Source: Rhizobium viscosum (GTDB taxonomy: Bacteria > Pseudomonadota > Alphaproteobacteria > Rhizobiales > Rhizobiaceae). From it: 64,000 nucleotides of DNA. Within the stretch, counting starts at the first letter, position 1. Each line of letters begins with the position of its first letter. This document shows positions 18,421-27,825 of the stretch, piece by piece. The stretch lies in assembly GCF_014873945.1 (NCBI RefSeq), contig NZ_JADBEC010000002.1:186001-250000 (forward strand), in the 5' to 3' direction. Under the pieces are notes generated by a model. That model was not told the origin of the DNA, did no database searches, and saw only the letters and a list, made by a program, of their open reading frames with translations. Made by a program: the position numbers and the translations under genes.

Positions 18421-19623
18421 CTAGCCGAGCGGCTTTTGCAGAACGTCGAAGCGTGGATTGGTCTCGGAAAAGATCGGCAGGGCCGCGGCGCCGAGGATCG
18501 CCGTATCCTTGCCGGTCATGCCGATCATGACGCGGGGCACCGTCCGCTTCTGGTTGGGGTCGATCGGAATGTGCAGCGGCTCCAGCCGCTCGGCGAGCCG
18601 CTGCATCAGCGATGTCGATATGCTGCCTCCGAGCACGATGGTCTGCGGATCGAAGGCCAGTTCCAGAAAATCGATGGTCTGCCGCAGCGGCTGGACCGCC
18701 TGATCCAGCCAGGCGTCCAGACCTTCGCCACCTTTGGCGATCAGGGCGTCGAGTTCATCCGGCAAAAGCTCTTCAGCATTCGCAATGCCCATGAATTCAT
18801 AGGCGACAGTCGGCGACACGTAGCGATCGAGGCACCCGCGCTTGCCGCAGCTGCAGAGCCGGCCATGCGGCTCGACGATGATGTGGCCGATCTCGCCGGC
18901 ATTGTGCCGGCTGCCCTTGTAGAGGTGTCCATCGAGAAACATCCCGGCGCCAATGCCGCCGCCACCCGCAAGGAAGAGATAGACGAAGCTGCTAAAGCCG
19001 CGGGCGACACCATGCAGGCGCTCGCCGATGGCAGCCGCCGTGGCGTCATTCTCGACAAGCACCGGCACCTTCACACGCCGTTCCAGCTCATAGCCGACCG
19101 GAAAGTCCTGCCAGCCGGGCAGGTTCTGCGGACTGAGCGACGTGACGCCTCCCTCCGCATAGCGGCCGGGCAGGGCCATGCCGACACCGAGCAGCCTGTT
19201 GCGGTCGAAGGAAAATGCTTGCTGCAGATCCTCGACAATAGCACCGAGCACCGGCATCGCCTGTTCGGGATCCGGATGTTCGACATGGCGTTCGATGCGC
19301 GCGCAGACGGCGCCCGAGAGATCGGTCAGTACACCGCTGGCGCGCTGGCGGCCAAGTTCGAGGCCGATGGAATAGGCACCGTGCGGGTTGATCGAATAGG
19401 GAATGATCGGCTGGCCACGCGCAAGCTTCTGTGCTTTCGCAGGCACCAGCAGGTGGGAACGCTGCAGTTCCTCGACGATGTTCGAGACCGTCTGCGCCGT
19501 CAGCGCCGTCATGCGGGCGATCGCGGCGCGCGACAGCGGACCGTTGGTGCGGATAGCCTCAATCACGACACGCCTGTTGTGTGACTTGGCCTGCTCGAGG
19601 TTGGTGCCTGAAATAGCCTTCAT
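18421..19623 (-). CDS. ROK family transcriptional regulator, 400 aa
   Basis: An N-terminal winged HTH (ISRAAIARMTALTAQTVSNIVEEL-like, residues about 25-65) is fused to a ROK sugar-kinase-like domain. The domain has the NDATAAAIGE and GGGIGAGM ATP/sugar-binding strands, the HNAGEIGHI motif with the conserved His, and a zinc-type CSCGKRGCLDRY cluster. This is the NagC/XylR layout. It probably represses a sugar-uptake or catabolic set not present beside it. It stands alone between two EamA transporter genes. Confidence 0.93.
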   Translation of the reverse strand: MKAISGTNLEQAKSHNRRVVIEAIRTNGPLSRAAIARMTALTAQTVSNIVEELQRSHLLVPAKAQKLARGQPIIPYSINPHGAYSIGLELGRQRASGVLTDLSGAVCARIERHVEHPDPEQAMPVLGAIVEDLQQAFSFDRNRLLGVGMALPGRYAEGGVTSLSPQNLPGWQDFPVGYELERRVKVPVLVENDATAAAIGERLHGVARGFSSFVYLFLAGGGGIGAGMFLDGHLYKGSRHNAGEIGHIIVEPHGRLCSCGKRGCLDRYVSPTVAYEFMGIANAEELLPDELDALIAKGGEGLDAWLDQAVQPLRQTIDFLELAFDPQTIVLGGSISTSLMQRLAERLEPLHIPIDPNQKRTVPRVMIGMTGKDTAILGAAALPIFSETNPRFDVLQKPLG

Positions 19624-19921
19624 GGTGTCTTTTATAGGAGTTGAATATCACCATTGCCACAAGACGATCATGCGGGGAAGGGGAGAAGTGTGCAGTCTTT
19701 TCAATGTGATCGCGACGACAGTTGATATCGATTGTTCCGCCGGTTCTTAAAGTATCACTTTAACGGCGGTGTCGCTGGGATCGATGCTGTTGACGGTGCC
19801 GGACAGGGCATCGAATTCCTCGGAATGATAAGAGATTTGTCGTGGAAATCGTCTGCCAGGATCGACGGCGCCAGGATGAAGTTCTATGGCAGGCGGAATG
19901 CCTAACCAATTGAGGCGAATC

Positions 19922-20836
19922 ATGAATTTGCACATCAGCCGCACCGCAGGAAACACAGTGCTCTTCGGCGTGCTTCTGATGCTTCTCGGTGATCTCCTGT
20001 TTTCCCTGAATGACGCCATGGGCAAATGGCTGGTGGCGAGCTTTGCGGTCGGTCAGGTCCTGGTGATCCGTTCGTTTGGCTCCTTTCTGATCCTTGCGCC
20101 CATGATTGCCAGGCAAGGACCTCGCACGCTGTTTCAGGTCGAGCGCGTGCCCTTGCAGATCCTGCGGGTGATCCTGACGACAGGGGATGTCGCGTTATTC
20201 TATGCCGCGGTCGCCTACCTCCCGCTTGCCGACGTGATGACCTTCTACATGGCCGGGCCTATCTATGTCGCCGCCCTCTCGCATTTCTTCCTCGGCGAAA
20301 CGATCGGCTGGCGCCGCTGGCTCGCCGTCATCGTAGGTTTTATCGGTGTCGTGATAGCGCTGAGGCCCTCGACGGCCATGTTGTCCTGGCCCTCGATCTT
20401 CGGCCTGATCGGCAGCCTTTCCTTCGCGCTGACATTGATCCTCGGCCGCCGGTTGCGACAAACGAGCGATGCCACGCTTGTGACATGGCAGACGGTCGGC
20501 GCCCTCGTCACCGGCCTAATCCTGAGCATTGGCGATTGGCGGGCCATGTCCGTCCTCAACTTCGTCGCGATGCTGGCGCTGGGCATTGTCGCAGGCAGTG
20601 CGCATCTGATGATCACGCGTGCCCTGAAGCTCGCCCCTGCCTCCCTGCTTGCGCCGCTCCAATACAGCCTGCTGCTCTGGGCAATCGTGCTGGGCTATAT
20701 TTTCTTCGACGAATTGCCGGACAGCCAGATTCTGATCGGCTCCGCCATCATTGTTCTCGCAGGCCTCTTCATCTTTCATCGCAAGAACATCGTGGACGTC
20801 ACGCCCAAAGCCGACGTTCCGCCCGATGGTCATTAG
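19922..20836 (+). CDS. EamA/DMT-family transporter, 304 aa
   Basis: Ten membrane segments in two EamA repeats, with MGKWLVASFAVGQVLVIRSFGSF near the first loop and ARPS-like turns at the repeat junction. The ATG at 19922 follows GAGGCGAATC; a start at 19886 is possible. It is only distantly similar to the transporter at 17485. The substrate is unknown. Its stop overlaps by 4 bases that of the convergent glycosyltransferase gene. Confidence 0.9.
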   Translation: MNLHISRTAGNTVLFGVLLMLLGDLLFSLNDAMGKWLVASFAVGQVLVIRSFGSFLILAPMIARQGPRTLFQVERVPLQILRVILTTGDVALFYAAVAYLPLADVMTFYMAGPIYVAALSHFFLGETIGWRRWLAVIVGFIGVVIALRPSTAMLSWPSIFGLIGSLSFALTLILGRRLRQTSDATLVTWQTVGALVTGLILSIGDWRAMSVLNFVAMLALGIVAGSAHLMITRALKLAPASLLAPLQYSLLLWAIVLGYIFFDELPDSQILIGSAIIVLAGLFIFHRKNIVDVTPKADVPPDGH

Positions 20837-21984
20837 ACGTCATGCGGCCTTGTCGTGATTTCACCGCTGGGAAAGTGTCCACGCTCATCGCTCTCACACA
20901 TTGAGCTCAGTTTCGCATCCACCTCGGTCAGTAGCTTCAGATGACGTCGTGACGGCAGGGTCTCTTCCGGACCTTCAACAGGCGAAAGGATAATTTTCTC
21001 GTCGAATTTCGATTGTTTCAATTGCTGCGTGTCACGCGCCGTTCCCGGCTTGAGAGCATGGCGTTGCTTCATGACAAGCAGGCCGGCTTGCCACACCAAG
21101 CTCAGCATGAAACGCGGGTTTTGAAGAATCGCCCAAGCGGTGGCGATTGATAGAGGCAGGTTTTTTGCCTTTCTGTATTGCCGGAATGCATATTTTTGAG
21201 TCAGCGCAATAGCGCTTCTGGCTGCGTGTCTCGGAAGCTGCGGATTTGCGGCGATCGAGCGCTTGATCACCTCCAAAAGACCTTGACCCATTCGCGTGTA
21301 ATTGGACGACATGTTGCCGGGATATTTTCTGTATCCCACCAGACGTTCGGGAACGACTTCCATGCAATAACGCGCGGCAAGCCTGAGCTCGAAATCGATG
21401 TCTTCGCAGCCTCCAATACCTTCTGCTGCGTATGAGCTATCAAACCCGCCGATCTCAAGCGCGACGTCCCGTCGGACGAGAAGCGCGCTTCCGTTACCTA
21501 TATATTTGAAATTCAGATGCCGGGCATAGATGTAACCCCTTGCGATTTTGGATCCGCCGAGCCCAACGATTTCGTCGTCCTCATCGATGATGTAATGCAG
21601 CACATAGACCGCCGCCCATTGCGGGGATAAGCGATTGAGAGCGTTTACCTGCTTCTCGATTTTCGTCGAGTGCCAGAGATCGTCGGCGTCGAGGAATGCC
21701 ACAAATCTGCCCGATGACGCGTCGATTCCCGTATTTCTTGCGGCAGCGACACCGCGGTTTGGTGTGGACACGAGGCGGATCCGTGAATCGGTTATCGCCA
21801 TCTGCTCGACCAGTTGTGCCGTGTCGTCGGTGGAGCCGTCATTGACAACAATGATCTCCAGGGCGGTATAGGTCTGGCGCATGGCTGACCGAAGCGTGCG
21901 TTCAATATACGTCGATGCGTTGAAGGCTGGAATGATTACCGAAACCAAGGGCTGGGTGGAATAAAAAGCGTCGCCTTGATCCAT
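20833..21984 (-). CDS. Family 2 glycosyltransferase, 383 aa
   Basis: GT-A domain in the first about 240 residues: VSVIIPAFNAST, VVNDGSTDDT, the DxD region AFLDADDLW, and EDIDFELRLA for acceptor binding. The rest is helical and basic without clear membrane spans. It probably transfers a sugar from a nucleotide sugar onto a lipid-linked glycan at the cytoplasmic face. It is the last gene of the minus-strand glycan operon and is preceded by the ABC exporter gene by 10 bases. It and the GT at 23731 share the same layout, suggesting duplication. Confidence 0.92.
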   Translation of the reverse strand: MDQGDAFYSTQPLVSVIIPAFNASTYIERTLRSAMRQTYTALEIIVVNDGSTDDTAQLVEQMAITDSRIRLVSTPNRGVAAARNTGIDASSGRFVAFLDADDLWHSTKIEKQVNALNRLSPQWAAVYVLHYIIDEDDEIVGLGGSKIARGYIYARHLNFKYIGNGSALLVRRDVALEIGGFDSSYAAEGIGGCEDIDFELRLAARYCMEVVPERLVGYRKYPGNMSSNYTRMGQGLLEVIKRSIAANPQLPRHAARSAIALTQKYAFRQYRKAKNLPLSIATAWAILQNPRFMLSLVWQAGLLVMKQRHALKPGTARDTQQLKQSKFDEKIILSPVEGPEETLPSRRHLKLLTEVDAKLSSMCESDERGHFPSGEITTRPHDV

Positions 21985-21994
21985 TGATTATTCC

Positions 21995-23734
21995 TTATAC
22001 TACTGACGGGACGAGACAGATCTGATGCTTCATCAGGCTGGCGACAGATGATCGGTGGGTGACAATAATCAGTGTTCGGCTCTGGTATTCCCTAAGCAGA
22101 AGGGAAAGCACCCGCGCTTCGGTCGCCTCGTCGAGCGCGTTGGTGGCTTCGTCGAGGAGCAGTATCTCAGGTCTGCCGGCGAGTGCACGCGCCAGGCCAA
22201 TGCGCTGTCGCTGACCGCCCGAAAGCCTTATCGCCTCATCGCCCAGCCATTCGTCGAAGCCGGAAGGCAGCTTCTCGATGAACTCAGTCGCGCAAGCCAC
22301 ATCTGCGGACCAACGGACATCCTCCTCGGAAATTTCACGGCGAAACCGGATGTTGTCGAGGACAGTGCCTTCCATCAATTCGACGTCCTGGCCGGAGACT
22401 GAGAGTAGCCGCAGCCAGCTCGATCGTTCGATGGTCGAGAGATCCCTGCCGTCAAAGGTTATGCGGCCCTCAGTCGGCTGGATGAGATGGAGCAGCATGT
22501 TGAGGATCGTTGTCTTGCCGGAGCCGCTTGGCCCGGTCAGCGCTGTCGTCTCGCCTGTCCTGATGGAGAAGCCGACATGGCTGACGGCGGGAATGCTGCT
22601 GCCTTCATAAGAGAAGGAAACATCATGGAAAACGATCTCCTTTTGCAGATGTTCGAGCTTTTCTCCGCAGGCAACCTGTCTGGCATCGTCCGCCTCGGAA
22701 ATTATCGCCAGAACGTTCTGTAAAGGTGCCTCCAAGGCATGCAGGGCAAGGATCTGGGAATCGAACTCCTTGATATACGGTTGAAGCCTGTAAAGCAGGA
22801 TTGTTGCCGACAACGCTGCGCGGAAGTCTACCGGTAGAAACTGCGAAGACAGAATGATCGTCAGGATCACGCCGAATGTCAGCACCTCGCTCAAGAGTGA
22901 CGTTGCGGCACCCATCTGGTCGGAACGGGACCAGGTTTTCCCGACATCCGTGGAGAGAGCGTCGAATATGTTTTCGTGGCGCTTTTCCAGGCCGAAGCTC
23001 TTCACTGCCTTCACGGTCTGCAATGTGGTCCAGGTTAGCTGTGTCAGGTCCTCTATCGCCGAAACGGCGGCCGCGCCTGTGCGTCGGTAGGCCTCGGCAA
23101 ACAGGCCGAGGGCAAAGTTATGGACAACACCGAAAATAAGTCCGAGCACGGCGATCGGCCATGCCATCACCAGCATTCCGGCGCCGAAGATGACGATCGT
23201 CCCGAGGTTGATCCCGAGGCGAACCAGGCTCGCGTGAGCCGAAGCGACGGCATAGGATTCCGTCGCGATCACGTTCATGAGGTCGCTGCGTTCGTAGTGC
23301 TGAAAGCGCTGAAATGGGATCGTCAGGATTTTTGAATAAAGACGATGCCGGATGCTGCCGCTGATTTGATGGCTGACGACGCTCGCGATGATCGAATTGG
23401 CGAAACCCAGAACGATCCTCAGGATGATCGCGCAGATGAGGATGGTGACCAGCATCGATTTCGATATCGCGGCCTCGAAGCTGCCGAAAAATGCAGGAAG
23501 CCCGGGGATCGCAGCGCTAGAAGAGCCCTGCTGGCCGAGAACGAAAACGAGGCTCACCAGGAAAGTGATACCGACCATTTCCATCAGGCCGCTGAGGATG
23601 CCGATCACAACCATGACCGAGGTTTTCAGTCGTAGCGAAGGCACGAGTTTCAGAAGCTCGCGGAAACGGGCTGCGACCACCAGATTGAAGGCGCCCGTCG
23701 GCTTGGTGGAAACGGATTTTTGCAGGGTCGTCAT
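21995..23734 (-). CDS. ABC exporter, fused membrane and ATPase domains, 579 aa
   Basis: Type I ABC half-transporter: about six membrane segments in residues 30-330, then a nucleotide-binding domain with GPSGSGKTT (Walker A), a Q-loop, LSGGQRQRIG (signature) and ILLLDEATNALD (Walker B). It resembles MsbA/PglK-type lipid-linked oligosaccharide flippases. Its position among four glycosyltransferase domains suggests that it flips or exports the assembled glycan. Its start overlaps the upstream GT stop by four bases (ATGA), so they are translationally coupled. Confidence 0.93.
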   Translation of the reverse strand: MTTLQKSVSTKPTGAFNLVVAARFRELLKLVPSLRLKTSVMVVIGILSGLMEMVGITFLVSLVFVLGQQGSSSAAIPGLPAFFGSFEAAISKSMLVTILICAIILRIVLGFANSIIASVVSHQISGSIRHRLYSKILTIPFQRFQHYERSDLMNVIATESYAVASAHASLVRLGINLGTIVIFGAGMLVMAWPIAVLGLIFGVVHNFALGLFAEAYRRTGAAAVSAIEDLTQLTWTTLQTVKAVKSFGLEKRHENIFDALSTDVGKTWSRSDQMGAATSLLSEVLTFGVILTIILSSQFLPVDFRAALSATILLYRLQPYIKEFDSQILALHALEAPLQNVLAIISEADDARQVACGEKLEHLQKEIVFHDVSFSYEGSSIPAVSHVGFSIRTGETTALTGPSGSGKTTILNMLLHLIQPTEGRITFDGRDLSTIERSSWLRLLSVSGQDVELMEGTVLDNIRFRREISEEDVRWSADVACATEFIEKLPSGFDEWLGDEAIRLSGGQRQRIGLARALAGRPEILLLDEATNALDEATEARVLSLLLREYQSRTLIIVTHRSSVASLMKHQICLVPSVV

Positions 23735-24810
23735 GCATCACCCCCGCGTGGTTTTATCAACACGCCGGTCCGACCAACGGCCGCCGCTTCAAAACGGTCA
23801 TGGAATGACGTGCCATTCTCGGGGAGGGCGATAGCGGTCATTGTCTCCTGGGTCTGTGTGGCAGGCGGTTTTCCGATTACGCGTTTTGCCAATCGTCGTG
23901 CCCGGCCCTTGACTGAGCGCCAGACAAGACCGGCGCCATGAATGGCGAGCCTCAGAGGGAAGCGCCCAGCCATCATCGGCGCCAGCTTCTTGACCTGATC
24001 ATGATCTTTGCTGGAAAGCGCCTTGCGGAAATACCACCGTGCCGTATCAAATTCCGCAGTGGTAGCGGCAGCGGCAAGATGCGGGTAGCGTTTTTTGATC
24101 TCTGCCATCACCAGGGCGTGAGATCTGAGCATGCGACAGGCATTGCTCGACATGTTTCCCCGAGTAAAACGGTATCCCGTCAGAAAATCAGGGACCGGAG
24201 CGAAAGGCAGCCTTTCGGCCAGCGCCAGATAGAGCTTGTGGTCTTCACATCCCTCAGCCTTTTGATCGCGCAGCGATGGATCGTAGCCACCACATGCCAC
24301 GACATCCGTACGCGGCATGAGCGGCGTGCTGCCGTTGCCGATAAAATTTTCCCGAACCATGATTTCGAAGACGTCGCCCTTGTACAGCACGGGTTTCGAA
24401 TGGGCGAAAATCACGTCATTTCCGTCGATGGCCACGTACCAGTTGTAGGCAACCCCACGCCCGTCGGGAAGGCTTGCAAGCGCTCGCAGCTGCAATTCGA
24501 TTTTGCGTGGATGCCAAAGATCGTCAGCATCGATCGGGGCAATGTAGCTGCCGGCCGCTTCGCGGATTGCGTAGTTGCGGGCGCGAGCCACACCGCCGTT
24601 TTCTTGTCTCAGGACCCTGATGCGTGAATCTTGGAGGCGATAGTCGTTTGCCAGTTCGTACGTTCCGTCCTGCGAACCGTCGTCGACCACGAGGATTTCA
24701 AGGTGTTCATGGGTCTGGTTCGAGACGCTGCGAAGTGTATCCGCGAGTGTTTTCGCGGCGTTGTAGGCGGGAATGATAACCGTGACCAAGGGAAGCAGAT
24801 CGACGTTCAT
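23731..24810 (-). CDS. Family 2 glycosyltransferase, 359 aa
   Basis: GT-A domain with VTVIIPAYNAAKT, VVDDGSQDGT, APIDADDLW and an acidic EDHKLYLAL motif. The C-terminal 100 residues are basic and Arg-rich. It closely parallels the GT at 20833 (same motif spacing, shared RxTRGNMSSNACRM-type segment). It lies six bases downstream of the large fusion gene and overlaps the exporter start. Confidence 0.92.
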   Translation of the reverse strand: MNVDLLPLVTVIIPAYNAAKTLADTLRSVSNQTHEHLEILVVDDGSQDGTYELANDYRLQDSRIRVLRQENGGVARARNYAIREAAGSYIAPIDADDLWHPRKIELQLRALASLPDGRGVAYNWYVAIDGNDVIFAHSKPVLYKGDVFEIMVRENFIGNGSTPLMPRTDVVACGGYDPSLRDQKAEGCEDHKLYLALAERLPFAPVPDFLTGYRFTRGNMSSNACRMLRSHALVMAEIKKRYPHLAAAATTAEFDTARWYFRKALSSKDHDQVKKLAPMMAGRFPLRLAIHGAGLVWRSVKGRARRLAKRVIGKPPATQTQETMTAIALPENGTSFHDRFEAAAVGRTGVLIKPRGGDA

Positions 24811-24816
24811 GGCTCG

Positions 24817-27800
24817 CTATCCGATGAAGGCGTCGGGTTGGCCCATCAGCTCTGCAAAGGCCTTGGGGGGAAGGTCGCCGCGAACTTCAAGGCGTGGCAG
24901 GGATAAGGGATGGTCCGCAAAGCTCGTCCTTGCAGGCTTTGTTGAAAAGCCGATCTCGTAACCCGCTTGAGCAAGAATGCCGGGAACACGAAAATCGGTG
25001 GAACCGAAGGGAAGGGCGATGGACCTCACGGCCTCGCCCAGCCGGCTTTCCAGCGCATCCCGGGAAAGAGCCGCTTCGCCGAGCAACGTGGCATTGTCCA
25101 GCGAACTTGCCGGCCTGTGAGATGCCAGATGAGATCCGAAACGGATGCCTTGTCGGTGCAGGCTCTGTATATCGCCCCAGGCCATCAGCGGCGCCGTGTC
25201 CCCGTAACCGGCATCCCAATCCGACCTGCCGCCCACCTTATCCGTCACCACGAAGACGTCCGCACTGAACCCGTTTTCAGCCAGGATCGGAAAGGCATCG
25301 GTGAGAAAATCGAGATAGGCATCGTCAAAGGTCAGAACGACGGGTCGCCCCTGGATGGGCTTGCCCTCACGCAACAGATTGGTCAGGCTTTCCGCCGTCA
25401 GCGCATAATAGCCCTGCCGCCGGAGGAACTGCATCTGCTTGCGGAAGGTTTCCGGTGCGATCCGAAAGCGACGGAGCGAGTCCGGCCCGTCGAGCGCGAT
25501 TCTGTGATACATGAGCACCGGAATCGAGGTCACGGCCTCATTCGTCCATGCGACCTCGCGGTCGACTCCGGCCGGTCCCCAGATAATGCATTTGGCGACG
25601 TTCGCATCGAGAGGCACACCATGGGGCGCGATATGCACGACTGGTCTTGCCGTATTGCGTTTTGCGAACCGATGAATGGCGTAAAGCTCAGTCTCGATCG
25701 TTTCCTCAAGCACAAGATCAGGCAGGTTTGACAGGACGTTCTTGATCGTCCCCATGCCAAACGGATTGTCCCAGTCGAAACCGGTTCTGTCGGGCTCGTC
25801 GCGCCGGAGATGAGCGTGGGCCGTGACAAGGTAACCGCCCGGCTTCAAAGTGGCCGCGACTTTCCGGCATACTTGTTCCAGGCTTGCCTCGTCGTCCATG
25901 AAGTAGAGGACCTCCGAGCAGACGATCAAATCCTGTTCGGGCGGAAGTTCGTCTTCGACGAAATCCAGGACGCGAAGCTCCACATTTGCGATGCCCCTGC
26001 ACCTCTCTGTCGCCCTTTCAACGGCGCGGCCGGAGATGTCGGCAGCCGTCACAAAACCCACCTTTTGCGCAAGTTTTATCGTGAATAATCCCTCAGCACA
26101 GGCGAGCTCCAGAGCCTTTCCGACACCCTCAGGAATGAGGCCCAGCGTTTGTTCGTATTTGACCTGTTCATAGACTGAGACATAGTTCCACGGGTCCGGA
26201 CGCTCGAAAAAACGTTCCCAGTATTCCTTTTTCGTCGTTGCTTCGGATAAAGCCGCCTGTTTGCCTGCCGTTTCAGCAGGCTCGTCAGCACTCGCGACGA
26301 CAGGGGCGGCGGACGGCTGCCTCGGATGGGTCGCTGCCTCAGGCAAGCCTGCGTCAGCCTCCCGCCAGTTCACTGCCGCTTCGACAAGTGCAGTTAGCTG
26401 TATCGTTTTGAAGAGGTGTTTGAGCCGCTTCCGTCGCCCGCCGCGTTGCCTCATGATTTCGCTGAAAGCCCTCGCATTGCGAATGGCTCCAGTTGCCCAG
26501 GAGCGCGCATAAGAAAAGGTCAAAGGCGCCGGCAAGCGATCTTCGGCCTGCAATTCATTGATAATGAGTCGGACCTGAGCATGAATGGAGAGATCTCCCC
26601 ACAAGGGGCCGACATGCGATCCGACATAGCGCCCTCCAGCAAAGACGTGCAGCAGCAAAGTATCGGCCCCATCGACCTTGGTGATCCAGGTCAGCTTGTC
26701 GATGTCGATGGCGACCACCTGCAGATGGCCGAGCGCGAAAGAGCGGGACATGTCCGACGCCGAGATTGACCAGACAACGAGTTCTTCCACCCGGCGCCCG
26801 GTTCCGGGCAGGGAGTGCCGCTCAAGCAATTGGATGAGATCGAGAAATGCCGGCTTCCAGAGCTCCAGCAAATCGATGAGCTCGTCGGAGCGGGCTACTT
26901 TTCGGCCGATCTGCAATCCATGCAATATCACTTCAGTCAGGAAGCTTTCATAACCCGAAGCGTTGGGAAAATCGGGCAGAAGCTCTGCAAGCGCTGCAAG
27001 TTCGTCTTCCCCACAGAGGTTGACTGAGGCGGCCCAGGCGAGCATTCGCAGTTGACCGAGAGCAGGCGCCGTCCATCGGGCGTCCTCGTCATTCGGCGGC
27101 AGCCCCTCTTTCAGACTCAGCGCTTGCGCGCTGCTGGTCACACGGACTGCATCCCTCAGCATTTTCAGCGGATCACCCGAGAGAGAGCCAGCCTTCATGC
27201 GATAGAAGGCAAGGCACCCTTCAACCTGTTGGAACGAAACTCCTGCAAAGGCCATGCGGAGCCAGAGATCCCATTCCTCGCAAGTCCGCAGTTCGACATC
27301 CAAACCACCCATCCGGATGAAAAGATCTCTGGGAAAGACCACCGTATGAATGGCCAGGGCACAGAAGGACGAGAATTCCCGCTTTGCCCTGTTGCCTGCG
27401 AGATCAGGGGGTATTTCGACACTCAGCATTCGGCCGTCCGGCGTGACGCGGCGATAGCTGCAATAGGCAACGGTTGGTTGTGGGCCACCAGCGGCAACCG
27501 GCAGCATGCTGTCGATGAAAGCGGGATCCAGCCAGTCATCCGCATCAAGCATGCAAAACAGAGGACCGGTCGCAAATTCGGCGGCTGCGTTACGCGCTGC
27601 GGCTGCGCCGGCATTCGCCTGACGATGGATCAGGATCCGGCTGTCCGCTTTCGCAAAGCCCTGGAGCACATTCCAGGTATCGTCTTTCGAACCATCGTCG
27701 ACGACCACCGCCTGCCAGTTTGACGCCGACTGTTTTTGCAAGCTGCCCAAGCAGTCGGCCAGCGTTTCTGCCGCGTTATAAGCTGGGATAAGGAACGATA

Positions 27801-27825
27801 TGTCCGGCTTCGATGCGGTTACCAT
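24817..27825 (-). CDS. Trifunctional GT2 / NodS-like methyltransferase / NodB-like deacetylase, 1002 aa
   Basis: Three catalytic modules lie in one frame. Residues 5-215: GT2 domain with SFLIPAYNAAET, VVDDGSKDDT and the DxD region MLDADDW. Residues about 350-450: a small beta domain also seen at the N-terminus of the upstream GT. Residues 530-725: SAM-dependent methyltransferase resembling NodS, starting KKEYWERFFERPDPWNY, motif I ALELACAEG, and SEVLYFMDD. Residues 765-1000: polysaccharide deacetylase (NodB/CE4) with LTFDDAYLDF, SHLASH (metal His) and LPFGSTD. The start at 27825 overlaps the preceding stop by 7 bases; the frame extends upstream but that part is not protein-like. Inferred role: adds, deacetylates and methylates an amino-sugar unit of the exported glycan. 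The TFDDA in place of TFDDG and the missing CE4 Arg motif leave deacetylase activity uncertain. Confidence 0.9.
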   Translation of the reverse strand: MVTASKPDISFLIPAYNAAETLADCLGSLQKQSASNWQAVVVDDGSKDDTWNVLQGFAKADSRILIHRQANAGAAAARNAAAEFATGPLFCMLDADDWLDPAFIDSMLPVAAGGPQPTVAYCSYRRVTPDGRMLSVEIPPDLAGNRAKREFSSFCALAIHTVVFPRDLFIRMGGLDVELRTCEEWDLWLRMAFAGVSFQQVEGCLAFYRMKAGSLSGDPLKMLRDAVRVTSSAQALSLKEGLPPNDEDARWTAPALGQLRMLAWAASVNLCGEDELAALAELLPDFPNASGYESFLTEVILHGLQIGRKVARSDELIDLLELWKPAFLDLIQLLERHSLPGTGRRVEELVVWSISASDMSRSFALGHLQVVAIDIDKLTWITKVDGADTLLLHVFAGGRYVGSHVGPLWGDLSIHAQVRLIINELQAEDRLPAPLTFSYARSWATGAIRNARAFSEIMRQRGGRRKRLKHLFKTIQLTALVEAAVNWREADAGLPEAATHPRQPSAAPVVASADEPAETAGKQAALSEATTKKEYWERFFERPDPWNYVSVYEQVKYEQTLGLIPEGVGKALELACAEGLFTIKLAQKVGFVTAADISGRAVERATERCRGIANVELRVLDFVEDELPPEQDLIVCSEVLYFMDDEASLEQVCRKVAATLKPGGYLVTAHAHLRRDEPDRTGFDWDNPFGMGTIKNVLSNLPDLVLEETIETELYAIHRFAKRNTARPVVHIAPHGVPLDANVAKCIIWGPAGVDREVAWTNEAVTSIPVLMYHRIALDGPDSLRRFRIAPETFRKQMQFLRRQGYYALTAESLTNLLREGKPIQGRPVVLTFDDAYLDFLTDAFPILAENGFSADVFVVTDKVGGRSDWDAGYGDTAPLMAWGDIQSLHRQGIRFGSHLASHRPASSLDNATLLGEAALSRDALESRLGEAVRSIALPFGSTDFRVPGILAQAGYEIGFSTKPARTSFADHPLSLPRLEVRGDLPPKAFAELMGQPDAFIG

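Noticed and set aside
24817..27825. A nod (symbiosis) gene cluster, because of NodB/NodS-like domains
   Set aside because: No nod box, nodA, nodC, nodI/J or nodD is present; the domains occur in a general glycan operon.
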